44,159 nucleotides of DNA from the IMG/VR virus record IMGVR_UViG_3300027733_000083, positions 1 to 44,159 of that record, one strand, 5' to 3'. Numbering within the stretch: the stretch's first letter is position 1; each line of letters starts with the position of its first letter. The notes beneath the pieces are model-generated. The model searched no databases. It had not been told where the DNA came from and saw nothing but the letters and a program-made list of their open reading frames with translations. A program made the position numbers and the translations under genes. This stretch comes from a virus. Below, in pieces: positions 1 to 5,947 of the stretch.

Positions 1-235
1 CCATTTTGAACAATCTTTAAAATAATTTAAAATAGTGCTTGACATTAGTAATTTTATGATTCATAATATGTCTAACGAAATAAATTTAATTTGTTTCAAA
101 TATTAACTCAAATAAAAAAATATGAAATTATTCGCAATTATCATCACTTCAGTAGCATCACTTCTTTTAATGTATTTATGCTTACATTTTGCTTTTGAAT
201 CATCTAAAGACAATTTTTTTAAATCAATTGCTTTT
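1..235. repeat. Terminal direct repeat, left copy
   Basis: This stretch recurs at 43924-44159 and is identical except that C109 is replaced by TT in the right copy. It holds a sigma70-like promoter, an untranslated leader and the first 38 codons of the first gene. The repeat shows that the contig closes on itself, through circular assembly overlap or terminal redundancy. The single difference lies inside the leader motif upstream of the first start codon. Confidence 0.95.
39..67 (+). promoter_or_regulatory. Early promoter, sigma70 type
   Basis: TTGACA at 39-44 and CATAAT at 62-67 are separated by 17 bp. An A/T-rich block ending in TTTAAAATAGTGC precedes the -35 box and resembles the blocks upstream of the promoters at 9391 and 14226. 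It would drive the rightward cluster of small early genes. Confidence 0.8.
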
Positions 236-301
236 ATCAATTTTTGGTTTGTTTTATTTCAAAGTCAAAAATTAATTAGATTTTTACTTGATGCAAAATA
301 A
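122..301 (+). CDS. Small membrane protein, 59 residues
   Basis: This is the first gene behind the early promoter. The product has a hydrophobic N-terminal segment (about residues 3-25) and a second hydrophobic stretch (about 36-48), so it is likely an inner-membrane protein. No family is recognised. The start lacks a Shine-Dalgarno sequence and instead has TATTAACTCA 21 nt upstream and an A-rich run next to the ATG. Its first 38 codons are repeated at the right end of the window. First place in the early transcript is compatible with a host-takeover role, but that is inference. Confidence 0.7.
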   Translation: MKLFAIIITSVASLLLMYLCLHFAFESSKDNFFKSIAFINFWFVLFQSQKLIRFLLDAK

Positions 302-342
302 TTTTTCTATTAACAATAAATATTAACTCAAAAAAACAAAAT

Positions 343-600
343 ATGAACAAACTATATTCAAAAATAAACAATTTACAAGATTCATATCATCTTGAGCAAG
401 CTATCGAACGCGATGAAGAAATAATGACTTTAAAAAATGGAGTTCATGATTTTTATGATAATCTATGTCTATATTGTTCGAACAACGATATTGATTTAAA
501 AGATGTATCAGATGATGAATTTAATGCTTGCAAAGAATTGTTGCAAGATTTTGCAAAAGCATCTGAAACAAATTCAATAACATTTTCAATTTCAAAATAA
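343..600 (+). CDS. Small acidic early protein, 85 residues
   Basis: The product is soluble and rich in Asp, Glu and Asn (for example EQAIERDEEIM), with no recognised domain. The start codon has the TATTAACTCA leader 22 nt upstream and no Shine-Dalgarno sequence. It sits between other tiny early genes on the same strand. Small acidic early phage proteins often bind host proteins, but nothing here shows a target. Confidence 0.7.
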   Translation: MNKLYSKINNLQDSYHLEQAIERDEEIMTLKNGVHDFYDNLCLYCSNNDIDLKDVSDDEFNACKELLQDFAKASETNSITFSISK

Positions 601-605
601 AAAAT

Positions 606-827
606 ATGAAAAACGAAAATACATTAGAAAATTTAGGTAAAAAAGTTATTTTTGGAGATTTAACAAAAGTTGATTTGTTAATTGACACAAAAATTTTAGT
701 TCAAGCGGGTATTGATTATTATAAAAATAACGATCAAGAATATTTAAACGAGCAACTAAATAAAAATTGGTTTGAAGTTTGCACTATAAACCATATTTTT
801 CAATATATTAATCAAATTAAAAATTAA
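606..827 (+). CDS. Small early protein, 73 residues
   Basis: The gene starts 6 nt after the preceding stop. The protein is soluble, mixed in charge and probably mostly helical; no family is recognised. There is no clear Shine-Dalgarno sequence, only AAAAT before the ATG. The TATTAACTYA leader is absent here, so this gene may be translated from the same message as its upstream neighbour. Confidence 0.65.
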   Translation: MKNENTLENLGKKVIFGDLTKVDLLIDTKILVQAGIDYYKNNDQEYLNEQLNKNWFEVCTINHIFQYINQIKN

Positions 828-850
828 CATTAACTCAAAATAAAAAAAAT

Positions 851-1084
851 ATGGAAAATGCAATAAATAACATTCAATACATTTTTGAAGAAAAAAAAAT
901 AATAGAAGATTTCGAGCATCTTAAAAATAATTCAAAAATAAAAATTAAAGTTTTTCACAGCAATAATTTTGAACACATTGAACATTTTTACGAAAAGTCA
1001 AAATCTTTTAATATGCAAATTGCATTTTTAGAAAGACAACTAAAAAATAAATTAATAAAAAAATACGAAATCATTGAAAATTAA
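851..1084 (+). CDS. Small early protein, 77 residues
   Basis: This soluble, Lys- and Glu-rich protein has no recognised domain. The start codon is preceded by CATTAACTCA 23 nt upstream followed by an A-rich run, the leader used by several neighbours. The helical, charged sequence could form a coiled coil (roughly residues 40-70). Confidence 0.7.
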   Translation: MENAINNIQYIFEEKKIIEDFEHLKNNSKIKIKVFHSNNFEHIEHFYEKSKSFNMQIAFLERQLKNKLIKKYEIIEN

Positions 1085-1107
1085 TATTAACTCAAAATAA
1101 AAAAAAT

Positions 1108-1257
1108 ATGAAAAAATCAAAACTCGAACGATTACAAGAAATTCGCTTCAAACTTCGTTTTCGTTGCTTATCGCAATTTAAATTTACTGAAGCAAGATTA
1201 TTCAAAGTCAATGAACAAATCTTTATCGCGCAATTCGAACAACTTAATTTAAAATAA
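1108..1257 (+). CDS. Tiny basic protein, 49 residues
   Basis: The frame runs from ATG at 1108 to TAA at 1257. It carries the TATTAACTCA leader at 1085-1094, 23 nt upstream. The product is basic and helical, rich in Lys, Arg and aromatic residues (KLRFRCLSQF near residues 16-25). No family is recognised. It abuts the next gene by one nucleotide, which supports its being real. Confidence 0.55.
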   Translation: MKKSKLERLQEIRFKLRFRCLSQFKFTEARLFKVNEQIFIAQFEQLNLK

Positions 1258-1258
1258 T

Positions 1259-1507
1259 ATGCTAAAAATATTTACAAAAAAACCAAAAAAACCTGTTTTT
1301 TATCGCTACACAGTCGAAGCGATAAATCCAAAAAATGAAGCTAAAACAATATTAGCTTCTTACACATGCGAGCGTGATTATCTAAGCGAAAATATTGACT
1401 CTCTAGTTTTTAGAGTCTTATTTAAAATCAAAAAAGGCAAAATTAGTAATAAAATGATTTTCGCTAAAACTAAAAGAATCGTAAAAAAGGATGCAATTTA
1501 TGTATAA
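1259..1507 (+). CDS. Small basic protein, 82 residues
   Basis: ATG follows the previous stop by one base (TAATATG), which implies translational coupling. The product starts with a Lys-rich stretch (KKPKKP) and looks like a small beta-rich domain. No homologous family is recognised. The 3' end overlaps the next gene by 8 nt. Confidence 0.65.
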   Translation: MLKIFTKKPKKPVFYRYTVEAINPKNEAKTILASYTCERDYLSENIDSLVFRVLFKIKKGKISNKMIFAKTKRIVKKDAIYV

Positions 1508-1658
1508 ATTATTTTTACTTATTGCATTAATCGCAATCTTTTTATTCAAGCAATCGCATGATGCAAAAAAATACAAAGTTGAATTTGAAAATAAATTAGA
1601 ATTCAATTCTAAAAAGCTTCACGCAGTAATTGCGGATGTTTGGAATATTAACAATTAA
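1500..1658 (+). CDS. Signal-anchored small protein, 52 residues
   Basis: ATG at 1500 lies inside the end of the upstream gene. Residues 1-18 are strongly hydrophobic (LFLLIALIAIFLF) after one Lys, like a signal anchor. The rest is hydrophilic and probably periplasmic. No family is recognised. The topology resembles small phage membrane proteins that alter the cell envelope, but the function is unknown. Confidence 0.55.
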   Translation: MYKLFLLIALIAIFLFKQSHDAKKYKVEFENKLEFNSKKLHAVIADVWNINN

Positions 1659-1668
1659 CTTTAAAAAT

Positions 1669-1842
1669 ATGGAAAAATATATAGGATATAAAAATAAAAT
1701 AACGGGTCAAGAAGTACTGGTTAGAAAAATACCAAAAATTTTAACTCATCCAAAAGTTTTTTACGAAGTGAGGTTTGAAAACAAAGTCGGATACATTAAT
1801 TTGTCCGATTTTAAAAAAAATTATGAAAAAATTAATAATTAA
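1669..1842 (+). CDS. Small protein, 57 residues
   Basis: The start at 1669 is preferred over upstream ATGs because it carries the short form of the leader (AATTAACTTTAAAAAT directly before ATG). The product looks like a small beta-strand-rich domain, with KVFYEVRFENKVGYINL near residues 29-45. It resembles KOW/SH3-type small barrels only by eye, and no family is asserted. Confidence 0.6.
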   Translation: MEKYIGYKNKITGQEVLVRKIPKILTHPKVFYEVRFENKVGYINLSDFKKNYEKINN

Positions 1843-2017
1843 AATTATGAAACAAGAAATTAAAAAACTTCCAATCAATACTGTAGACGAAGCGGGAGCA
1901 GTAGCGGTTAAAATAAACTTAAAAATTATGAAACAAGAAATTTCACAACAAAAAATACAAGAAATTAAAAAACTTCCAATGAATACTGCGGACCAAGCGG
2001 GAGTAGTAGCGGTTAAA
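1841..2017 (+). repeat. Partial tandem duplication of a gene start
   Basis: Copy A (about 1841-1912) and copy B (about 1922-2017) both hold an ATTATGAAACAAGAAATT start followed by AAAAAACTTCCAAT and a GCGGGAG-AGTAGCGGTTAAA segment. Copy B has about 21 extra bases after the fifth codon. Scattered substitutions show that the copies have diverged. Confidence 0.85.
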
Positions 2018-2110
2018 CTATGTGAGATTGCATGCGAAAAGCATACAGCTAACGAAGAAGCTTTCTTTATTGCGGGCTTTATTGAATGCTTTAAATTTTT
2101 AAAAAATTAA
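1847..2110 (+). CDS. Small protein with internally duplicated N-terminus, 87 residues
   Basis: The frame holds two copies of one beginning: ATG at 1847 and ATG at 1928 both encode MKQEI and later IKKLPxNT-D-AG-VAVK. Starting at 1928 gives a 60-residue protein, which may be the original gene; starting at 1847 gives an 87-residue fusion. The C-terminal part (CEIACEKHTANEEAFFIAG) looks helical. The ATG at 1928 has a leader-like AAACTTAAAAATT. No family is recognised, and which start is used cannot be decided from the sequence. Confidence 0.55.
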   Translation: MKQEIKKLPINTVDEAGAVAVKINLKIMKQEISQQKIQEIKKLPMNTADQAGVVAVKLCEIACEKHTANEEAFFIAGFIECFKFLKN

Positions 2111-2120
2111 CTTTAAAAAT

Positions 2121-2306
2121 ATGAAAAATCAAAATAAAAAAATAATAAATCAAAATTACTACAAAAAAAACAAAGACATAATCAGCGAAAGAAATAAACA
2201 AAATCGTAAACGCAAGCAACAAGAAGACAAATTTCACTTTTACGGCTTTTGGCTTTTACTTACCGCTGTTCTAGTCGACACATTTATTAACCAAATTTTA
2301 AAATAA
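2121..2306 (+). CDS. Basic single-pass membrane protein, 61 residues
   Basis: Residues 1-38 are very basic and Asn/Lys-rich; residues 41-57 form one hydrophobic helix (FYGFWLLLTAVLVDTFI). The basic side is expected in the cytoplasm. The start carries the short leader form AATTAACTTTAAAAAT. No family is recognised. Confidence 0.6.
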   Translation: MKNQNKKIINQNYYKKNKDIISERNKQNRKRKQQEDKFHFYGFWLLLTAVLVDTFINQILK

Positions 2307-2307
2307 T

Positions 2308-2517
2308 ATGATTATAAAAATAAAAAAAGACTCGTCTCTATATCGTAAAATTGAGCAAGAAGTTTTGGAATCTTTTAAACTTCGCGGAACAATTACGGGG
2401 ACTAAGTCCCGCATTGATGAAGTTAACTTTATCGATTTTAAAATAACTTTAAAACAAATAAAAAAAATATTAACAAAAAATAAAATATCAATTCCAAAAA
2501 GGGGGAAAAATGGCTAA
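2308..2517 (+). CDS. Small basic protein, 69 residues
   Basis: ATG follows the preceding stop by one base (TAATATG). The product is Lys-rich and soluble, with no recognised domain. Its 3' end overlaps the next gene by 8 nt, and its last codons supply the GGGGG ribosome binding site for that gene. Confidence 0.6.
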   Translation: MIIKIKKDSSLYRKIEQEVLESFKLRGTITGTKSRIDEVNFIDFKITLKQIKKILTKNKISIPKRGKNG

Positions 2518-2695
2518 TATGTCTTACTGCAGATTTCAGAATACTTTTTGGGATTTTAAAGACTGTGTCGAATCTTTAGAATACGAAGTCGATATTAATG
2601 ATTTAACAAAAACAGAGAAAGATTATGCTTTAAAAATGCGTGAACTTTGCGAGCAATATTTAAAATTAACAGAAATAAAGGAGGAAAATGTCTAG
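2510..2695 (+). CDS. Small conserved phage protein (MANMSYCRF type)
   Basis: The N-terminus MANMSYCRFQNT followed by a short helical segment with KTEKDYALKMRELCEQYL matches, from memory, a small protein family common in phages of many hosts. Its function is unknown. It has a true Shine-Dalgarno sequence (AGGGGG), unlike the leader-type genes upstream. It is the first gene of an SD-type run, with YopX next and overlapping by 8 nt. Confidence 0.75.
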   Translation: MANMSYCRFQNTFWDFKDCVESLEYEVDINDLTKTEKDYALKMRELCEQYLKLTEIKEENV

Positions 2696-3029
2696 AGAAA
2701 TTAAATTTAGGGATTGGAATCCCGAAGCCAAAGAAATGCAATATTTTAATTTAGATGGATATGATAGAGAAGTGCATGACGCTTACGGCAATATAATGCA
2801 ATTCACAGGCTTACTCGATAAAAACGGGAAAGAAATTTTTGAGAGTGATGTTATTAAAATAATAATGAAAGATTGTGTATTATTAGATGAAGTTTATTGG
2901 AGCGAGTCTGATGCTATGTTTTGCTTAAAAAAATTAAGTCGAAATATGCTTACTCTTCAAACGCATAATGTTGAAATTGTTGGCAATATTTACCAAAATC
3001 CTGAACTACTCGGAGGTGAAAATGAGTAA
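2688..3029 (+). CDS. YopX family protein
   Basis: The sequence shows the YopX pattern: MSREIKFRDWN at the N-terminus, MQFTGLLDKNGKEIFESDV in the middle and VEIVGNIYQNPELLG at the C-terminus. YopX proteins are small beta-rich phage proteins of unknown role. The length (113) is a little below the usual 120-140. A strong Shine-Dalgarno sequence (AAAGGAGG) precedes ATG. It overlaps its neighbours by 8 nt on both sides. Confidence 0.85.
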   Translation: MSREIKFRDWNPEAKEMQYFNLDGYDREVHDAYGNIMQFTGLLDKNGKEIFESDVIKIIMKDCVLLDEVYWSESDAMFCLKKLSRNMLTLQTHNVEIVGNIYQNPELLGGENE

Positions 3030-3204
3030 ATATGATTCTTTTGAATGGACTCTTTTATTTGCGGTATTGTTAGGCTTTGTTTTACTGTGTTTTACTGCAG
3101 TTTTTGACGGATACTATAGTCCTAAGCTTACAGAACAAGATTATTATAACAAATTTTGCAAAAAAAATTTTGATGTTTCTTGTGACAATATTAACTTAAA
3201 ATAA
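3022..3204 (+). CDS. Single-pass membrane protein, 60 residues
   Basis: ATG at 3022 has a strong Shine-Dalgarno sequence (CGGAGG) inside the end of the YopX gene, so I prefer it to the upstream in-frame ATG. Residues 10-29 form one hydrophobic helix (LLFAVLLGFVLLCFTAVF). The C-terminal part holds two Cys and is probably outside the cytoplasm. No family is recognised. Confidence 0.65.
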   Translation: MSKYDSFEWTLLFAVLLGFVLLCFTAVFDGYYSPKLTEQDYYNKFCKKNFDVSCDNINLK

Positions 3205-3211
3205 ATAAAAT

Positions 3212-3511
3212 ATGAAAATTTCAAACAACAACAAAAAAATTATAATTTTTGGTGCCGTGCTTTTTTCAATAATTCTCGCACTTTACATTTTTAATCTTCA
3301 AAAATACAAAACTAATTGTAAATCGCTCGAAAATATCGATAAAATCGAATTAGAAACACGATTAAGAGAATTAAGCGATAAAAATGAGCAATTAGCAAAA
3401 CAAATTGAAAATGATGCTGTAGCAATTAAACACGCACAAAATCAAATTAACGAATTTAAAGTGAAGTGTAAAAATTGCACTTATCATTTATCAACAAACT
3501 GGGAGAATTAA
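3212..3511 (+). CDS. Membrane-anchored coiled-coil protein, 99 residues
   Basis: Residues 9-27 form a membrane helix. Residues 40-80 are a likely coiled coil (ETRLRELSDKNEQLAKQIEN), and a CKNC pair follows near residues 91-94. The topology resembles an inner-membrane spanin, but a better spanin pair lies in the late arm, and this gene sits among early genes. The start has the TATTAACTTA leader 23 nt upstream and no Shine-Dalgarno sequence. Confidence 0.65.
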   Translation: MKISNNNKKIIIFGAVLFSIILALYIFNLQKYKTNCKSLENIDKIELETRLRELSDKNEQLAKQIENDAVAIKHAQNQINEFKVKCKNCTYHLSTNWEN

Positions 3512-3512
3512 T

Positions 3513-3833
3513 ATGCAAGAGTTAAAAAAAATACAGATCCAGCTCAAGAAAGAACTGGGCGGGGCGAGTTTAAATCATTTGATTAATTATGCTTCTTTAG
3601 TTTATAAAGAATACATAGATTTTCACTTTTCTGTTTTTCCATCTTTTGATAAAACAAAATTTGAAAATAAAGTTAAATTAATCTTCGCTCTCAATGACCA
3701 AAATATATTTAAATCTTATTTTATCTTACTTAACGACCAAAACCAAGCACTTAACATTTTCGGGCAATCTGAAGAGTTCCAAAGAAAACTTTACGATGCA
3801 ATACAAATTATTAAAAATATTAACAATAAATAA
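3513..3833 (+). CDS. Hypothetical protein, 106 residues
   Basis: This soluble, mostly helical protein has no recognised domain. The ribosome binding site GGGAG lies in the last codons of the upstream gene, and ATG follows the stop directly, so translation is probably coupled. Confidence 0.65.
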   Translation: MQELKKIQIQLKKELGGASLNHLINYASLVYKEYIDFHFSVFPSFDKTKFENKVKLIFALNDQNIFKSYFILLNDQNQALNIFGQSEEFQRKLYDAIQIIKNINNK

Positions 3834-3838
3834 AACAT

Positions 3839-4018
3839 ATGCACAAACTTTATTTAACAATCATTTTATTATTATTTGGCACGGCTCTAGCATTTACGAA
3901 CCATGTTTTATTCATGGTTTTTATATTTATTTGCTTTTGTTTTATGCTAAATATTTTAATCAATTGTATTTCATCAATTATTTTAAACGAAAAAGAAGAT
4001 ATTGACATTGACAAATAA
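3839..4018 (+). CDS. Two-helix membrane protein, 59 residues
   Basis: The frame runs from ATG at 3839 to TAA at 4018. Residues 5-19 and 24-47 are hydrophobic, separated by a short turn (FTNH), with an acidic tail (EKEDIDID). This hairpin topology is found in holins and other small phage membrane proteins. No family is recognised. It is the last gene before the folded intergenic stretch at 4019-4352. Confidence 0.5.
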   Translation: MHKLYLTIILLLFGTALAFTNHVLFMVFIFICFCFMLNILINCISSIILNEKEDIDIDK

Positions 4019-4126
4019 ATTTGGATTTTATAAATTTGTAAAAAATGATTTTTTATTGTTTTTTTCATAAAAAGAAAAAGTTAATATTTGAGCAAGAGGG
4101 GTTTCATATCCCCTCTTCGCTTACTT

Positions 4127-4161
4127 GTGATAATGATTTTTTGGTTGCTAATCATTATCAC
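4127..4161. repeat. Perfect 12-bp inverted repeat
   Basis: GTGATAATGATT at 4127-4138 is the exact reverse complement of 4150-4161, with an 11-base loop. No T-run follows, so it does not look like an intrinsic terminator. It may be a hairpin in RNA or an operator or origin in DNA. Confidence 0.85.
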
Positions 4162-4305
4162 TGGGTAGCGAAAAGCCAAGCGGTTCGATAAGATACAACT
4201 GCGAGAAACGAAGTATGCTATCCTTTTAAATTTAAATCTGGTGGATCAGGTTTATATTCACTCCACACATGAGTTCAAATATTTTAAAAAAATAAATTTT
4301 TATGG

Positions 4306-4349
4306 GGTCAAGAATCCACGCTTGACCTCGCCAAAATCAAAGCGTGGAG
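4306..4349 (+). promoter_or_regulatory. Possible SD-sequestering pseudoknot before the gene at 4353
   Basis: A 7-bp hairpin (GGTCAAG 4306-4312 with CTTGACC 4321-4327) has the loop AATCCACG. Loop bases TCCACG (4315-4320) are complementary to CGTGGA (4343-4348), which overlaps the ribosome binding site GGAG (4346-4349) four bases before ATG 4353. This is the geometry of an H-type pseudoknot that hides a ribosome binding site, as in some small riboswitches. No known aptamer consensus is recognised. Confidence 0.5.
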
Positions 4350-4352
4350 CAT

Positions 4353-4562
4353 ATGAAAAATCTATACATTACAAATATAATTTTTGTCACAATTATATTA
4401 ATTATTACTATACTATATAATTATTGGTCAGTATTTGTAAAAATTGCCCTCGCTCTTGTTTTTTTAATTTGCGGTATTGGTGCATTTGTTGCATTAAGTT
4501 TTTTTATTTTATTAGCAATAGTAGTAATTAAAGAAAAATTAAATTTGACTAATAAAAATTAA
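4353..4562 (+). CDS. Two-helix membrane protein, 69 residues
   Basis: ATG 4353 with GGAG upstream is preferred over the GTG at 4344. Residues 6-24 and 31-62 are strongly hydrophobic, with a Lys/Asn-rich cytoplasmic-type tail. No family is recognised. Its ribosome binding site lies in the possible pseudoknot, so expression may be regulated at translation. Confidence 0.65.
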   Translation: MKNLYITNIIFVTIILIITILYNYWSVFVKIALALVFLICGIGAFVALSFFILLAIVVIKEKLNLTNKN

Positions 4563-4570
4563 TAAATATT

Positions 4571-4819
4571 ATGAAAGAGCAAAATTTTTTTGCAAATATA
4601 GGAAATCGGAAAATGGAAAACATCTTTATAAATTCACTAAAAGAAGAAATTGAAAGACAAAAAAACAGACAGATAGCTAGACTGTTTGATGATTTAAAAG
4701 GCTTTCCAATGCCCCCTTTGGTTGAAAAAAGAATTAAAGAGGCTGTTTACGAAATTCAAAACGAATTAACAAAATTTATACAGGAAAACGGTTATGACAA
4801 CTCAAATACAACAAGATAA
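4571..4819 (+). CDS. Hypothetical helical protein, 82 residues
   Basis: The product is charged and helical (SLKEEIERQKNRQIARLFDD near residues 23-42). No family is recognised. The start at 4571 is chosen for its AAATATT-ATG context; an in-frame ATG at 4613 is possible. It overlaps the DUF1376 gene by 26 nt, which places it in the replication operon. Confidence 0.6.
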   Translation: MKEQNFFANIGNRKMENIFINSLKEEIERQKNRQIARLFDDLKGFPMPPLVEKRIKEAVYEIQNELTKFIQENGYDNSNTTR

Positions 4820-5615
4820 ATTTATATATTTTCCAATATATTTAACTGATTATGTATCAGATTCAAGAAAATTAACAATGCTTCAAAGAGGGGCGTTAAT
4901 CGATTTATCAGTATTATATTTTCAAGAAGATTTAAAAATTAACTATACAAAAGAACAAATTTATAGACTTGTTTTTGCATTTTCAAAAGAAGAGCGGGAA
5001 GCAATTGACTTTATATTAGAAAATTATTTTACTCAAAGCGAAAATAAACCTATGGGTTTTTATTGGGTTTCTAGTAAACTAAATCAATTAGGCGATAAAA
5101 TATTGAAGCGATTGAATTCAAGCAGGGAAAACGGGAAAAAAGGAGGGAGGGGAAAGAAAAAAGAAATTAAACCCATGGGTTCAAATCCGCTTAACCCAAA
5201 ACATAACCTAGATGAAAGCATACTAAATGAAACTAAATTAAATGAAACTAAATTAAAAGAAATTAATCCAATTTATAAAAAACTATCAGATGGTTTATTA
5301 TTTATCTTAGAAGCAAAACTTCAAAGAAAATTATCTTCTAAAAATTGGGAAGACGAAATTAAAAAATTAATAGAGAAAGATTTATCAGTTAGACAAAATC
5401 CAATCGAAGATGTAGTGCAAGCAATACAAACAATAGCAAATAATTATGGTAAAGAATATTTTCCAGTAATTCAATCAGCTAAAAGCCTAAGAGAAAAATT
5501 TACTAAAATTGAGGATTATGTCAAAAGAAACTCGCAAGGTAAAAATAATCAATCATCAGCATTAGACCAATACAATTCAATATTAAACGATTTAAATGGA
5601 GATTTTAATGAATAA
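4794..5615 (+). CDS. DUF1376 replication-associated protein
   Basis: Residues about 9-100 match the DUF1376 pattern (YFPIYLTDYVSDSRKLTMLQ, RGALIDLSVLYFQE, then a Gly/Lys-rich SRENGKKGGRGKKK linker). Such phage proteins resemble the lambda O/DnaT class of replisome organisers, with a winged-helix-like N-terminus. The middle holds two NETKL repeats. The C-terminal third (about 180-273) is helical and may contact helicase or loader. It lies directly upstream of a possible loader and the DnaB-like helicase, which supports a role in initiation. Confidence 0.75.
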   Translation: MTTQIQQDKFIYFPIYLTDYVSDSRKLTMLQRGALIDLSVLYFQEDLKINYTKEQIYRLVFAFSKEEREAIDFILENYFTQSENKPMGFYWVSSKLNQLGDKILKRLNSSRENGKKGGRGKKKEIKPMGSNPLNPKHNLDESILNETKLNETKLKEINPIYKKLSDGLLFILEAKLQRKLSSKNWEDEIKKLIEKDLSVRQNPIEDVVQAIQTIANNYGKEYFPVIQSAKSLREKFTKIEDYVKRNSQGKNNQSSALDQYNSILNDLNGDFNE

Positions 5616-5946
5616 TTTACTTGAAACTAAAAACGATATACTCAAGCCATTGGAAGAAAATGAGCTTAAAGAAAAACTAAATAAAAAAGTTGTTTTAAAA
5701 TATGTTTCACAAATGAGAATCGACCAAAATGTTTCTATTACCGAATCAGATTTTAAAATTAAGCTTCAATTGATTTTCGATGAGTGCGGTAATTTAACAA
5801 ACAATCAATTTATTGATAACTGCAAGACCCTTTCAAGAAAAGATTTATATAATAAAATACCTCCTGCATTTAGGTTTAAAGACCCACACGCAGACGGCAA
5901 CAAACCTAGTTTTTTAAGTCAATATAGACATTTATTGGACAAATAG
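5608..5946 (+). CDS. Possible helicase loader, 112 residues
   Basis: No domain is recognised. The position between a DUF1376 initiator and a DnaB-like helicase, overlapping the former by 8 nt, is where phages often keep a helicase loader or its adaptor. ATG 5608 is chosen because GGAG lies 7 nt upstream. The protein is helical and ends in a basic, aromatic segment (PPAFRFKDPHADG). No Walker motif is present, so it is not a DnaC-type ATPase. Confidence 0.6.
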   Translation: MNNLLETKNDILKPLEENELKEKLNKKVVLKYVSQMRIDQNVSITESDFKIKLQLIFDECGNLTNNQFIDNCKTLSRKDLYNKIPPAFRFKDPHADGNKPSFLSQYRHLLDK

Positions 5947-5947
5947 C

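Larger units (their letters stand above)
4090..4352 (+). ncRNA. Folded gene-free stretch, candidate structured RNA or long 5' leader
   Basis: Apart from about 70 AT-rich bases at 4019-4089, this gap is a run of helices. They are: 8 bp 4094-4101/4110-4117; 12 bp 4127-4138/4150-4161; 7 bp 4163-4169/4217-4223 enclosing 6 bp 4180-4185/4197-4202; 7 bp 4234-4240/4247-4253; and 7 bp 4306-4312/4321-4327. No frame of useful length is seen. Local G+C is above that of the flanks. It matches no RNA family I can name; a replication origin or a chain of terminators are alternatives. Confidence 0.45.

Noticed and set aside
3212-3511. An early i-spanin
   Set aside because: The topology fits, but there is no overlapping lipoprotein, and the late-arm pair at 18301-18766 has the full Rz/Rz1 arrangement.
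3850-4068. A 72-residue minus-strand protein
   Set aside because: It is antisense to a better-supported two-helix membrane gene and has no neighbours on its strand.
4163-4223. A tRNA gene
   Set aside because: The acceptor-like stem and the GCCAAGCGGT stretch are suggestive, but there is no anticodon arm or T arm, so it is only tRNA-like.
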